Positions 1-8,661 of a DNA stretch of 64,000 nucleotides are shown piece by piece; position 1 is the first letter of the stretch; every line of letters begins with the position of its first letter. This DNA is from Falsiphaeobacter marinintestinus (GTDB lineage Bacteria > Pseudomonadota > Alphaproteobacteria > Rhodobacterales > Rhodobacteraceae): the NCBI RefSeq assembly GCF_007923355.1, contig NZ_VOGO01000002.1, forward strand, positions 1-64,000, in the 5' to 3' direction. The notes beneath the pieces are model-generated. The model saw nothing but the letters and a program-made list of their open reading frames with translations. It was not told the origin of the DNA and ran no database searches. A program made the position numbers and the translations under genes.

Positions 1-19
1 TGGGTCTTTTAATGGCCAT
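1..19 (-). CDS. Start of transposase orfA (partial, six codons)
   Basis: The minus-strand frame starts at position 19 and reads Met-Ala-Ile-Lys-Arg-Pro before leaving the window. GGAGG lies a few bases upstream of the ATG. The first residues match the beginning of small IS3-family OrfA proteins (Met-x-Lys-Arg-Pro, followed in the family by a helix-turn-helix). Six codons cannot establish the identity; the call depends on the adjoining terminal repeat. Confidence 0.45.
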
Positions 20-112
20 CTCTGATCCTCCGCTTTCCTAATCATAGGGGCGGACCACTTCAAAGGGGGAGGCTCAAGGAGTCGGAACCTCCGGCGAACC
101 CGGCGCGGTTCA
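1..112 (-). mobile_element. Left end of an IS3-like insertion sequence (cut by window edge)
   Basis: Read on the minus strand, this stretch begins with TGAACCGCGCCGGG at position 112. That resembles the terminal inverted repeats I recall for IS3-family elements (TGAACCGCCCCGGG type). About 80 bases inside come a strong ribosome-binding site (GGAGGATC) and an ATG at position 19. Only the left end lies in the window, so the transposase type and the target duplication cannot be checked. The family call rests on the terminal repeat, the leader spacing and the first residues of the reading frame. Confidence 0.6.
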
Positions 113-445
113 CTCTGGCTCATCTCGTGGGTTAGATTATTCGGCGCGCTGGCTGTGAAGCAGAGAACGCCAAAAGCGCGCCAATAAGGCCTGAGTCCCC
201 CTTACAGGCCACTCTTCCTTGGTTATTGATGAGCCAAGAACACCCGCTTATCAAATTGCCTTATTGGGCTCCATAAGCGCTGACCTCAGACATTTTTGTT
301 TTGCGGAAAGCGGATTGCCTGAATTAGTTGCAGTCGCTACCGTGACCGCACACCCCGCAGGCCGGGGCTGTGTATCGGCTCGTCCCGGCCCGAAATAACA
401 ACAACCGCCATTCCGCAGGCGGGTCACGTCGGAAGGGCTGAAACG
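113..445. other. Gene-free stretch between IS end and serine hydrolase gene
   Basis: No convincing reading frame is seen here. A 67-codon minus-strand frame (251-454) has no ribosome-binding site or recognisable sequence. The stretch contains one 10-bp inverted repeat (listed separately) and presumably the promoter of the gene starting at 446. Confidence 0.5.
181..267. repeat. 10-bp inverted repeat, arms 67 bp apart
   Basis: CCAATAAGGC at 181-190 is matched exactly by GCCTTATTGG at 258-267. The arms are too far apart for a compact terminator. The pair could be a large stem base or a relic of a recombination site near the insertion sequence. No function is claimed. Confidence 0.5.
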
Positions 446-1654
446 TTGACTCACCTAAGCGCGCGCGCATATTCACACACGTTTTTCGGCTTCATAATTG
501 CTTTGCCAGGTCTATTTGTTGCGATGGTCCTTTTTGCGCCGTCATCGGCACGTGCGCTAGATCTTGACAGTTACTTGACCGAGATTCGAAACGACTACGG
601 CTTACCCGCGCTTGCAGCGGCGGTCGTTAAGGATGGCCACATTATTTCCGCCGCAGCGGTTGGCAGCCGTGTTTTGGGCAAAAACATTCCTGTCACGATC
701 GACGACCGTTTTCACATCGGGTCGAACACAAAATCCATGACCGCGACCCTGGCCGGGATGTTAGTGGAAGAAGGCAAACTGAGGTGGGACTCACGTGTCG
801 GCGAGGTTCTTGAGGACGAGGTTGCCGGAATGAGCGCAAGTCTTGCCGCTGCCACCCTGGAGCAACTTCTTTCCCACTCAAGCGGGATTCCAAGTGACGA
901 TGAAACTATTCTCGACCTTTATTTCAGCGTTGATGCTTTTGACTACAACCTGACGGACTTACGCCTGAACCTTCTTAACCAGTGGAAGGAAAACGAGGTT
1001 TCCTTGCCTGAAGGCTCGCCGTTTCAATACTCTAACCTTGGATATGTCATTGCAGGGATGATGATTGAAAAGGTTACGGGGCTGGCATGGGAACAGGTCA
1101 TTTACGAACATATCTTTACACCTCTGGAAATGAAAACAGCCGGGCTTGGTGTGCAGGCAACCTATGGATTGATCGATGCACCTGTTGGGCACCGACTTGA
1201 GGCTGACGGCACCGCAACGCCAATGCTCTGGGGGGCGGCAGCGGATGTGCCACAAGTGATCGCTCCGGCTGGCAACGCGCATATGTCCATTTTGGACTAT
1301 TCAAAATGGGCGAGCTGGAATGCTGGAAAAGGCATGCGAGCGCCGGCGATCGTTTCACCTGAGACGCTGCAGTACATCCAATCTACAAAAGTCGACACGC
1401 CCGTCCGAGACAATCCGCCACCAGGAACGCCTAGCACAGGTGGCTATGGGTTGGGCTGGGGTATCGTGAGCTTTGATTGGGCCGACGGCCCACTGCTGAC
1501 GCACAACGGTTCGAATTCGATGAACATGGCGCGGATCGTCATAGACCCTGCGCAGGATCTCGCCGTCGTCGTTGCCACAAACTTTCCCGGAACCGACGCC
1601 AATGTGGCGGCGGGCAAAGTTCTGGAACATCTTTACACGGTTTACGGTCGTTAA
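446..1654 (+). CDS. Secreted serine hydrolase of the beta-lactamase/class C family
   Basis: A 402-residue protein of the penicillin-binding/class C beta-lactamase fold (Pfam Beta-lactamase). The start is TTG at 446, supported by GGAAGGG about eight bases upstream; no ATG lies closer than codon 27. Residues 1-37 form a signal peptide ending in Ser-Ala-Arg-Ala, so the enzyme is periplasmic or secreted. The nucleophile motif Ser-x-x-Lys is at Ser93-Lys96, the Tyr-x-Asn motif at Tyr195-Asn197, and His-Asn-Gly near residue 352 takes the KTG-box place. Family members include D-aminopeptidases, esterases and true beta-lactamases. The HNG variant and low similarity to AmpC favour an esterase or peptidase, so antibiotic resistance should not be assumed. 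It lies just downstream of an IS end, in A+T-richer DNA. Confidence 0.8.
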   Translation: MTHLSARAYSHTFFGFIIALPGLFVAMVLFAPSSARALDLDSYLTEIRNDYGLPALAAAVVKDGHIISAAAVGSRVLGKNIPVTIDDRFHIGSNTKSMTATLAGMLVEEGKLRWDSRVGEVLEDEVAGMSASLAAATLEQLLSHSSGIPSDDETILDLYFSVDAFDYNLTDLRLNLLNQWKENEVSLPEGSPFQYSNLGYVIAGMMIEKVTGLAWEQVIYEHIFTPLEMKTAGLGVQATYGLIDAPVGHRLEADGTATPMLWGAAADVPQVIAPAGNAHMSILDYSKWASWNAGKGMRAPAIVSPETLQYIQSTKVDTPVRDNPPPGTPSTGGYGLGWGIVSFDWADGPLLTHNGSNSMNMARIVIDPAQDLAVVVATNFPGTDANVAAGKVLEHLYTVYGR

Positions 1655-1742
1655 ATGGTCAACCGCACCGGCAATATCGCTTCCCAGTCATTCGTTTAAT
1701 TCCGCGACAACCTTAAAAGAATTACAGCAAGGATATACCATC

Positions 1743-2450
1743 ATGTGTACTGACAATTCGAATGAAACGATCAGTCGCCGGGGGCTTTTTGCCGGTGGTC
1801 TGGCTTTGACCTTGGCCGGGGCATCTGCGCCCCAAGCATTTGCCCAATCAAATGATGCGCCACCGGCCACACCCGCTGACGCGCTGGAACGCCTGATCGC
1901 GGGCAATGCGCGTTACGTGGCAAATGCACCGATCAACACGGATCATTCCGTCGCCCGGTCTGCCCGCGCACTGGGGCAGCAACCATTCGCTGCCATCGTT
2001 GCATGCGCCGACTCGAGAGTGGTGCCTGAGTTGATCTTTGATCAGGGCCCTGGCGATCTTTTTGTTGTTCGGGTTGCGGGAAACTTTATCAACGATGATG
2101 GGCTGGCCAGCCTTGAGTTTGGGGCCGCTGTTCTTGGCGTCAAAACAATCATCGTTCTTGGCCACACGTCGTGCGGAGCGGTTGACGCAACGATCAAATC
2201 GATACAGGACAAGGCCCTTCCGCCCGGGCACCTTCCGCATCTGGTTAACGCGATCCGGCCTGCTGTCTATGACGTCATGGACGGCAACCCCACCGATCTG
2301 CTGGCCGCAGCGACCGCAAGGAATGCCGTGCTCAATGCTGAAAGAGCGGCCACGGCAGATCCGATCCTATCCGAAATGCATGCCTCGGGGAAAATCAGCT
2401 CGGTCGGTGGAGTTTATGACATAGCCACCGGAAAAGTGAGCTTGCTCTAG
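1743..2450 (+). CDS. Tat-exported beta-class carbonic anhydrase
   Basis: 235 residues. The ATG at 1743 follows AGCAAGGA; an upstream in-frame extension is rejected because it lacks a site and hides the signal peptide. The N-terminus carries a twin-arginine signal (Ser-Arg-Arg-Gly-Leu-Phe at 11-16, hydrophobic core, Ala-Phe-Ala-Gln cleavage region at 32-35), which predicts a folded, metal-loaded enzyme exported to the periplasm. The zinc and catalytic motifs of beta carbonic anhydrases are complete: Cys88-x-Asp90-x-Arg92 and His141-x-x-Cys144-Gly. It interconverts CO2 and bicarbonate, here outside the cytoplasm. It starts 88 bases after the serine hydrolase on the same strand and may be co-transcribed with it. 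Confidence 0.9.
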   Translation: MCTDNSNETISRRGLFAGGLALTLAGASAPQAFAQSNDAPPATPADALERLIAGNARYVANAPINTDHSVARSARALGQQPFAAIVACADSRVVPELIFDQGPGDLFVVRVAGNFINDDGLASLEFGAAVLGVKTIIVLGHTSCGAVDATIKSIQDKALPPGHLPHLVNAIRPAVYDVMDGNPTDLLAAATARNAVLNAERAATADPILSEMHASGKISSVGGVYDIATGKVSLL

Positions 2451-2901
2451 CAAAACTCTTTTGCAAGTCCGGTGACCGCGGCGCTCAAGAGCTTGGACCG
2501 AAAGCGCGCGGTCTGACGACTGGAGGGAAAGGTCTGGCAGTGAGGCAGTCATAGGCGCCCTCAACGTATCGATCAGAAACTGGCACGACAGTATTCAGTT
2601 ATTCATTGACGGGCAGCGGGTTTTTAAACACCGCCTGAACAAAACGCATTCGAAATCGAAACGATCTGAGTGCGGATCAAGGCCGTTAACATCCTGCTTC
2701 GGCCTTATAGGGTGTATCTTGCTCGGCCACTGGCAGAGTCATCTCTGACATTCTGCTGAAGGCGGGCTGTTTCTTTGAGGCGGAACCAGAGAAGCGCCAG
2801 TCAAAGGGTAGTGGGGGATGTAGCCGAAAAGTTGCCAAAGCCGTCTGCCCATGCATTCATGTTAAAAAATCAGCCCTCCAACAGAGTCTTCGGAGTTTGC
2901 T
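2451..2901. other. Gene-free stretch before the cyclase gene
   Basis: 450 bases without a supported gene on either strand. Small overlapping frames lack ribosome-binding sites. It presumably holds the cyclase promoter, and I could not identify operator or terminator structures with confidence. Confidence 0.5.
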
Positions 2902-4386
2902 ATGGACGATGACAAACAAGTCAAAAACCTGGCGATGTTCGAACAGCTCTACAAACTCCCGGCAAACCTACAGGCTCGCCTGCGGATCGTTCAATCCGTG
3001 CAGAACCGGCAATATCAGTTGGGGTCGGTTTTCGGCAACGTGGCAATGGTACTTCTCATTTTTACCATAGGGACCGAGGAAATCATGTCCGGTCCTGTAA
3101 AATTCCTTCTGGCCGCAAAGTTGCTTTTCACCGTGCCAATCCTGCGCGCGCATCTTCGGCTCAGGAAGCGCCCAAGACCCCAGTCTGTCGATCAGCGGCA
3201 TATCCGGCTTGTCGAAGTTCAAGCGGTGATTATGGCGGTGATCTGGGCGGGCGTTGCCCTTTTGTTGATGCCCGTGCTTGGGCAAGCAGACGCGATCGTC
3301 CTATTTTGGGCTATGATCTTCACCTGCACTGCAGCTGTCGCAATGTCAGCTTCGCTGCCAAAGGTCTCGATCAGCTACAGCACCATCATTCTGGTACCGA
3401 CGTTTTTCATGGCGTATGCGCATCATGTTTTACCGGGTCTGCCTCTCACAATCATAATGGTGGGGATAGTTGTTGGATTGGGGTATCTGGCCTTGCAAGG
3501 CTGGCGCAATACCATTTCCGAAGTACAGGTTTCTCTGCAAACCCTTGAGACTGAAGCGAAGAGGTCCAAGGTGATGGAAAACCTATCCGCCCAGCTTGGT
3601 AAATTCCTTTCACCTCAACTGGTTCAGTCGATTATTCGCGGGAATGAACTGGCTGTGATATCGTCTCGACGGCGCAAATTGACCGTGTTTTTTAGCGATA
3701 TTGTTGGGTTTTCCGAGATAACCGAGCAAATGGAATCTGAAGAGCTTACGACGCTGCTCAACAGTTATCTGACCGAGATGTCCAGTATAGCAATGGCCCA
3801 TGGCGGCACGATCGACAAATTTATTGGGGACGCGATTGTTGTCTACTTCGGAGATCCAGAGAGCCGCGGAGCAAAAGAGGATGCCGAACAATGCGTGCGC
3901 ATGGCGTTAACGATGCAACGGCGGGCACGCCAACTTCACAAGGAATGGCTGGACGTGGGTCTGGAACGCGGTTTTGAACTGCGTGTCGGGATCAACACTG
4001 GCTATTGCACTGTCGGCAACTTCGGATCCGAGCAGCGGATGGATTATACAATCATTGGCTCCCCGGTTAATCTGGCGGCACGACTGGAGAGAGCTGCGGA
4101 TGCTGGCAGCATTCTCCTTGCAAACGAAACCTATTCTCTGGTCAAAGATTTGGTGCTGGGTGACGAAGCAGCGCAGATCAACGTCAAAGGATTTCAACGT
4201 CCTGTCAGGACGTTTCGGGTGCATGGCCTTCGAGAAAAAGAAGAGCAATCAGGCGGCCATATGCGACATCAAAATATCGGTCTGACCCTCGAACTCGACC
4301 CGTCAAAAATGGATGCCGATGAGTTGAAAAGTGCTGAAGGAGTCCTTGAAGCTGCGCTCGGGCGGATAAGAAATTCACAACTCTAG
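2902..4386 (+). CDS. Membrane-bound class III adenylate/guanylate cyclase
   Basis: 494 residues. The ATG at 2902 follows CGGAG. The N-terminal half (about 44-195) contains roughly six hydrophobic segments. A short helical linker (about 200-240) leads to a class III cyclase domain (about 255-440). Metal-binding aspartates sit in the motif FSDIVGFS and in GDAIVVYFG. The segment GYCTVGNFGSEQR followed by DYTIIGSPVNLAARLE carries the transition-state Asn and Arg signature. The protein should make cAMP (or cGMP) from the inner membrane face in response to an unknown membrane or periplasmic signal. This layout resembles other bacterial class III cyclases with integral membrane sensors. It stands alone, with the next gene convergent. 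Confidence 0.88.
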   Translation: MDDDKQVKNLAMFEQLYKLPANLQARLRIVQSVQNRQYQLGSVFGNVAMVLLIFTIGTEEIMSGPVKFLLAAKLLFTVPILRAHLRLRKRPRPQSVDQRHIRLVEVQAVIMAVIWAGVALLLMPVLGQADAIVLFWAMIFTCTAAVAMSASLPKVSISYSTIILVPTFFMAYAHHVLPGLPLTIIMVGIVVGLGYLALQGWRNTISEVQVSLQTLETEAKRSKVMENLSAQLGKFLSPQLVQSIIRGNELAVISSRRRKLTVFFSDIVGFSEITEQMESEELTTLLNSYLTEMSSIAMAHGGTIDKFIGDAIVVYFGDPESRGAKEDAEQCVRMALTMQRRARQLHKEWLDVGLERGFELRVGINTGYCTVGNFGSEQRMDYTIIGSPVNLAARLERAADAGSILLANETYSLVKDLVLGDEAAQINVKGFQRPVRTFRVHGLREKEEQSGGHMRHQNIGLTLELDPSKMDADELKSAEGVLEAALGRIRNSQL

Positions 4387-4448
4387 AGTGGCGTGTTGAC
4401 CATTCGCCAATTGGGATCGTTCCGACAATTGTGTTTTGTCAACATGGT

Positions 4449-4826
4449 CTAGTCCAGTGTATTTGGCCCGGCCATGTAGACCGCAACCCTAGAGAACCGG
4501 TCATCCCGGATCTCAAAGAAATTGCAGTTGGATTTCCTGATGACGCTCTGGTCATGCTCGGTGTTCTCGACCTTGAAGCGGGCAGCAATTCTATCCGTTT
4601 CTGGATCAGACACAAAGACGAACTCGAAATGGCGCACTGCTGCATGATTGGCCCAAAGCCTTTGAAACATGCCTGTAACTTCGCCGTGCCCTTCAAGCCG
4701 AACGTTATGGGTTTCAACAGAAAAGACGCAATCTTGGGTCAGTGTTGAAAGAACGCCCTTGAGGTCTTCGCAGTCCACCGCCGCGAAGTAACGCTGTACC
4801 AGTTCGATTTGCTCGTTCTTCGTCAT
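4449..4826 (-). CDS. NTF2-like (SnoaL-type) fold protein
   Basis: 125 residues from the ATG at 4826, chosen because GGAG lies about eight bases upstream; a 13-codon longer frame has no site. The sequence has the layout of SnoaL/NTF2-like proteins: N-terminal helices with the Y-F-A-A-V-D-x-x-D pattern, then curved sheet strands containing Cys, His and Phe residues that line a pocket (VFSVETHNV, HFEFVFVSD, AARFKVE). Such proteins act as small isomerases, hydrolases or ligand binders, and the specific role is unknown. It is convergent with the cyclase gene. Confidence 0.65.
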   Translation of the reverse strand: MTKNEQIELVQRYFAAVDCEDLKGVLSTLTQDCVFSVETHNVRLEGHGEVTGMFQRLWANHAAVRHFEFVFVSDPETDRIAARFKVENTEHDQSVIRKSNCNFFEIRDDRFSRVAVYMAGPNTLD

Positions 4827-5070
4827 CTTCGCTCCGGTTTCCTCCCAAATGACGTGTGCCGCCATTTGAAATGCTCAAAGAACTCTTTCTCACTGTTACT
4901 CCGCTCACCCAGCCCAGTCAGGATCGATACTGGCACCCCGGTATGCAAGGCATGTCGCCAAGCCGAGGCTTCTCGGCAATCCATTCCAGATTGCTGGGCT
5001 GAACGGTGACGGAGAGGCGCGGATTTGTCCGACCCTAACCGGTGGTATTTGCTGGTCAGTGATTAGACGA

Positions 5071-5886
5071 TCACCATTCTGACGGCTCCAACTGAAAAAG
5101 CAGCCCCAACTGTTCATAAAGCGCTGGTTCATTGTGTTTGAGGGCCACCGGCCGTTCAAAAAAGACCTCGACCGCCACCGCGAAAAACTCTTCAAGCCCT
5201 TCCGCGCCGTAGGCATCAATTACGGTCTTGCGTCCGGCGTGAACGTTTTGGACGTGGCTTTCATATGCCTTGACGAACACCTGCCCCCATTCTGCGAAAC
5301 TCTGGCTTTTGTTAAGGATGGGGATGCCGTTGGTGCGTCCGGACAGGTCGTCGATCTGGTGGGCGAATTCGTGAAACACGACATTGTGGCCGTCACTTTC
5401 GTCGATGGCGCCCTGTTTGGCGTGCGCCCAGGACAGTACAACCGGACCTCGCGACCAACTCTCGCCTGTGCGCACAATTTCTCGGTCGGTTATGACATAA
5501 CCGTTGTGCTCTGACTGCCGCGATTTGAAGGCACCCGGATAGATGAGAATTGTAGTAAGGCGATTGTACCACGTGTCGCTGTTTACAATAAGAAGGCAGG
5601 CTTGCGCGGCAATGGAAAGCTGCATCTCCTCGTTAACCTCCAACCCGTTGCACCCGATGAACTCGACTTGGTTCAGAAAGACGTTGATCTTGCCCTCAAG
5701 CTTGGCGCGAAACTTTTCTGGCAGCTTCTTCGTCAGGGGCACTTGCTGCGCAACGATGGCGCGCTGACGATCTGACAACTCTGTCACGAGAAGGCTCTTG
5801 CGGACCTGCCTTTTCGACCAGTTTCGAAAACCAAACCAACCTGCGGCAACGACCACGACGATTAAAAAGATTAGAAACACTGTCAT
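5071..5886 (-). CDS. mtfA: MtfA-type zinc metallopeptidase (M90), membrane-anchored
   Basis: 271 residues. Residues 3-18 form one hydrophobic N-terminal anchor. The rest matches the MtfA/YeeI peptidase family (M90): zinc motif His172-Glu173-x-x-His176 in FHEFAHQIDD, and a downstream EEFFAVAVEVFFE segment near 233 carrying the third ligand. In Escherichia coli MtfA is a cytosolic aminopeptidase that titrates the glucose-operon repressor Mlc. The N-terminal anchor and absence of a nearby Mlc or PTS gene make that exact role uncertain here. The gene is monocistronic and A+T-richer than core genes further on. Confidence 0.85.
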   Translation of the reverse strand: MTVFLIFLIVVVVAAGWFGFRNWSKRQVRKSLLVTELSDRQRAIVAQQVPLTKKLPEKFRAKLEGKINVFLNQVEFIGCNGLEVNEEMQLSIAAQACLLIVNSDTWYNRLTTILIYPGAFKSRQSEHNGYVITDREIVRTGESWSRGPVVLSWAHAKQGAIDESDGHNVVFHEFAHQIDDLSGRTNGIPILNKSQSFAEWGQVFVKAYESHVQNVHAGRKTVIDAYGAEGLEEFFAVAVEVFFERPVALKHNEPALYEQLGLLFQLEPSEW

Positions 5887-6169
5887 GGGGCATCATTGTT
5901 GGAGTGAGCGAGGCGAGACAAGTCCTGAACGCCCGGAAAATGACTGGTTATGGTTGTCAGCCGTCAGACAGATGGTCTGCGCCACCTTCCAATATCAACC
6001 AACAAAACTGACACACCACGCGTGAGCTCCAGAAATCGCAATCAAGCCGCGCGTCGACCGATCAGACACTGGCACTGTGTGCCCACCAAGCTTGATCGGT
6101 GTGCGAACTTGCGTCACCATTATCAGTGCGGTGTTCCATTCGGGGAATGACGGTTAAAGGACCCCCCTC

Positions 6170-6649
6170 ATGACCACTGAGCCGTTGATCGTACATCCAA
6201 ACGAGGGCGTTACGATCCCGTTGGGAACCAGCAACCTGACCATCAAGCTCGACGCTGCGACGACCGGTGAACGCTTTGCCCTTCTGGAATATGATGTCGC
6301 TCCCAACTTCGTGCCACCGCAAGTACCGCATGGCCATACCAAAGAGTCGCAAACCATCTATCTATTGGAAGGCGAACTTCGTTTCGAGTTCAAGGACCGC
6401 ACGGTCGATGTCGCCACAGGAACGGTTCTTCATATCCCGGAGAATGCTACCTTTACCTGGCGCAACTGCACGTCCAGTCGTGCCCGAATGCTATACATTT
6501 TTGCTCCGGCGGGATTGGAGCAGTACTTTGTTGATGTGCAGGATGTCTTTAAGGCGCGCTCTGGCTCAACTCCGGCTGACATTGCACCTTATGTGGAAGC
6601 CCTGTGGACGCAATACGGCATCTTCTCAGATCCCCACGAGGACGAGTGA
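6170..6649 (+). CDS. Cupin-domain protein
   Basis: 159 residues. The ATG at 6170 follows TTAAAGGA. A single cupin barrel spans about residues 35-125. The metal-binding pattern is partly visible as PHGHTKESQTIYLLEGEL (two His, Glu) and GTVLHIPENATFTWRN. The C-terminal helix (about 125-159) is typical of small quercetinase-like or regulatory cupins. The substrate is unknown, and the neighbours (MtfA upstream, nitroreductase downstream) do not suggest a pathway. Confidence 0.75.
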   Translation: MTTEPLIVHPNEGVTIPLGTSNLTIKLDAATTGERFALLEYDVAPNFVPPQVPHGHTKESQTIYLLEGELRFEFKDRTVDVATGTVLHIPENATFTWRNCTSSRARMLYIFAPAGLEQYFVDVQDVFKARSGSTPADIAPYVEALWTQYGIFSDPHEDE

Positions 6650-6892
6650 TAGAGTTACATCACATTGGCGCATCACGATGCCGGCAGGGTGGGGGCATCC
6701 ACGCCATCCACAAAGCCTGTTTGCACAAAAAGCCTGTCAAACCGTATTGACAACGGGCTGGTCGATCCATGTTCTGCGCAGGTGAAACTCGACGGTTCAG
6801 GCCGGACTGTGTGTGGGGCTGCGCCAAAGGATTTGGGCTTCCGTTCATACAGATAGCCTGAGTCTGATTGACGAACTTAAAAAGGGTTACCG

Positions 6893-7570
6893 ATGAACAT
6901 TGATCAGGCCATAAAAGACCGCCGCTCCATTCGCGGGTTCACTGATGAACCTGTTTCGCAGGAACTGCTGGAAGAGATCATTGAACTGGCCAACCGGGCA
7001 CCATCTTCGATGAACACCCAGCCCTGGCACCTGCATGTCCTGACAGGCGAGCCGCTTGAACAGGTGCGGCGTGGCAATACGGAACGCATGCTTGGCGGCG
7101 TGCCGCCCAGTCGTGAGATCGAAGACTATGCAGCTTATGAAGGCGAACATCGCGACCGGCAGATCGAAATTGCCGTTCAACTGTTCGAAGCCATGGGCAT
7201 AGAGCGTCATGACAAAGAGCGCCGACAGGATTGGGTCATGCGGGGCTTTCGCCAGTTTGATGCGCCGGTCTCGGTTGTCGTCTGTTTCGACCGATCCCTT
7301 CTGACCAATACGATTGCCCATTTCGATACCGGGGCGATGACCTATGGATTGGTGCTGGCCGCCTGGAGCCGCGGCCTTGGGGCCGTGATAAACGGGCAGG
7401 GAATCATGCAAAGCCCGGTGGTCCGTGAGGTCGCGAACATTCCCGATGATCAGGTGATCTTGACCTGTGTCGCGCTGGGCTGGCCGGATGACAACTTTGT
7501 TGCGAACTCGGTGGTCTCCCGTCGGCGTCCCACTGCAAATACGGCTCGTTTCCTGGGATTTGATGGGTGA
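6893..7570 (+). CDS. Nitroreductase-family FMN flavoprotein
   Basis: 225 residues, start preceded by AAAAAGGG. The N-terminal RRSIRGF signature, the PSSMNTQPWHLHVLTG segment (FMN phosphate site, residues about 37-52) and the C-terminal LGWPDDNF pattern place it in the oxygen-insensitive nitroreductase/NfnB family, acting as an NAD(P)H-dependent homodimer. Physiological substrates in this family range from quinones to nitroaromatics and flavins and cannot be read from sequence. It stands alone on the plus strand, before the arginase gene. Confidence 0.88.
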   Translation: MNIDQAIKDRRSIRGFTDEPVSQELLEEIIELANRAPSSMNTQPWHLHVLTGEPLEQVRRGNTERMLGGVPPSREIEDYAAYEGEHRDRQIEIAVQLFEAMGIERHDKERRQDWVMRGFRQFDAPVSVVVCFDRSLLTNTIAHFDTGAMTYGLVLAAWSRGLGAVINGQGIMQSPVVREVANIPDDQVILTCVALGWPDDNFVANSVVSRRRPTANTARFLGFDG

Positions 7571-7714
7571 CGTGACGCCCTCCGTCCTAAAGCCCAATGT
7601 TATACCAACCCATCCGTGAAGTCGTCTATCATTGGGTCAGATCAAGGGTCTACTGCGGTGGATTCGGCCTCGGCTCAATGTGTGCACCCAAGCCCAACAG
7701 AAGGACAGATCACC

Positions 7715-8641
7715 ATGGATATTTCACTTCTTGGCATACCGATGGAAGAAGGGGCCGGGCGCCGTGGCTGCGTTATGGGGCCCGCTGCGTATCGAACGGC
7801 AGGGTTGGAGGATGAGCTTAAGGCGCTTGGCCACACTGTGCGGGACCTTGGCGATGCTCGTCCTGATGCCGTTGACACTGTCGAGACGCAGCATGACCAT
7901 TTGAAACACCTGCCAAAAGTGGCCGGTTGGACGCGGAGCCTGCATCGTCACGCAGCGCGCCTTGCACAGGAACCTACGTTGCCAATTTACATGGGCGGTG
8001 ATCACGCGCTGTCTTTGGGAACCGTTACCGGGCACGTTGCTGCGGCGGCTGCGCAGGGGCGGAAACAATATGTGCTTTGGCTGGACGCGCATTCCGATTT
8101 TAACACACCTGCGACATCCCCAAGCGGAAATCTGCACGGAACGCCCTTGGCTTATGCCTGCGGTCTGGACGGGTTTCCCGAAATGTTGGGGCAACCACTC
8201 GAACACACACTCGATCCGACCAATCTGTGCATCATGGGCTTGCGATCTGTAGATGCGCAGGAGCGCGCCTTGCTGGCGAAATCAGGGGCGCGGGCCTTCG
8301 ATATGCGCGCCATCGACGAAACCGGAGTGCAGAAGCTTCTGATGCCCTTCGTCGAAGAGGTCGCCCGGGAAAATGGAATGCTGCATGTCAGCCTCGACGT
8401 CGATTTCATCGAACCCGATATCGCGCCTGCCGTCGGCACAACTGTGCCCGGCGGCGCGACGTTTCGCGAGGCGCATCTGATCATGGAGATCCTGCATGAT
8501 GCGGGTCTTGTCACCTCGCTTGATCTGGTCGAACTGAACCCGTTTCTGGACGATCGGGGCCGCACTGCCCGACTGATGGTCGATCTGACGGCCAGCCTTT
8601 TCGGCCGCAGCATTCTGGATCGCCCGACGATCAGCTACTGA
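7715..8641 (+). CDS. rocF: Arginase
   Basis: 308 residues from the ATG at 7715, which is preceded by AGAAGGA; an in-frame extension to 7616 is rejected as it has no site and no family match. It hydrolyses arginine to ornithine and urea using a binuclear manganese centre. All ligand motifs are present: GGDH (His97), DAHSD (Asp124, His126, Asp128) and SLDVDFIEP (two Asp near 226-228). The C-terminal LDLVELNP carries the conserved Glu. No ornithine aminotransferase or cyclodeaminase gene is adjacent. It is convergent with the alcohol dehydrogenase gene, 20 bases apart. Confidence 0.93.
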   Translation: MDISLLGIPMEEGAGRRGCVMGPAAYRTAGLEDELKALGHTVRDLGDARPDAVDTVETQHDHLKHLPKVAGWTRSLHRHAARLAQEPTLPIYMGGDHALSLGTVTGHVAAAAAQGRKQYVLWLDAHSDFNTPATSPSGNLHGTPLAYACGLDGFPEMLGQPLEHTLDPTNLCIMGLRSVDAQERALLAKSGARAFDMRAIDETGVQKLLMPFVEEVARENGMLHVSLDVDFIEPDIAPAVGTTVPGGATFREAHLIMEILHDAGLVTSLDLVELNPFLDDRGRTARLMVDLTASLFGRSILDRPTISY

Positions 8642-8661
8642 TCATCGCCGGGCAGTCCGTT

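Noticed and set aside
446-1654. Beta-lactamase resistance gene.
   Set aside because: The class C family fold is clear, but the HNG variant in place of KTG and the distance from AmpC favour an esterase or peptidase; no ampR gene is adjacent.
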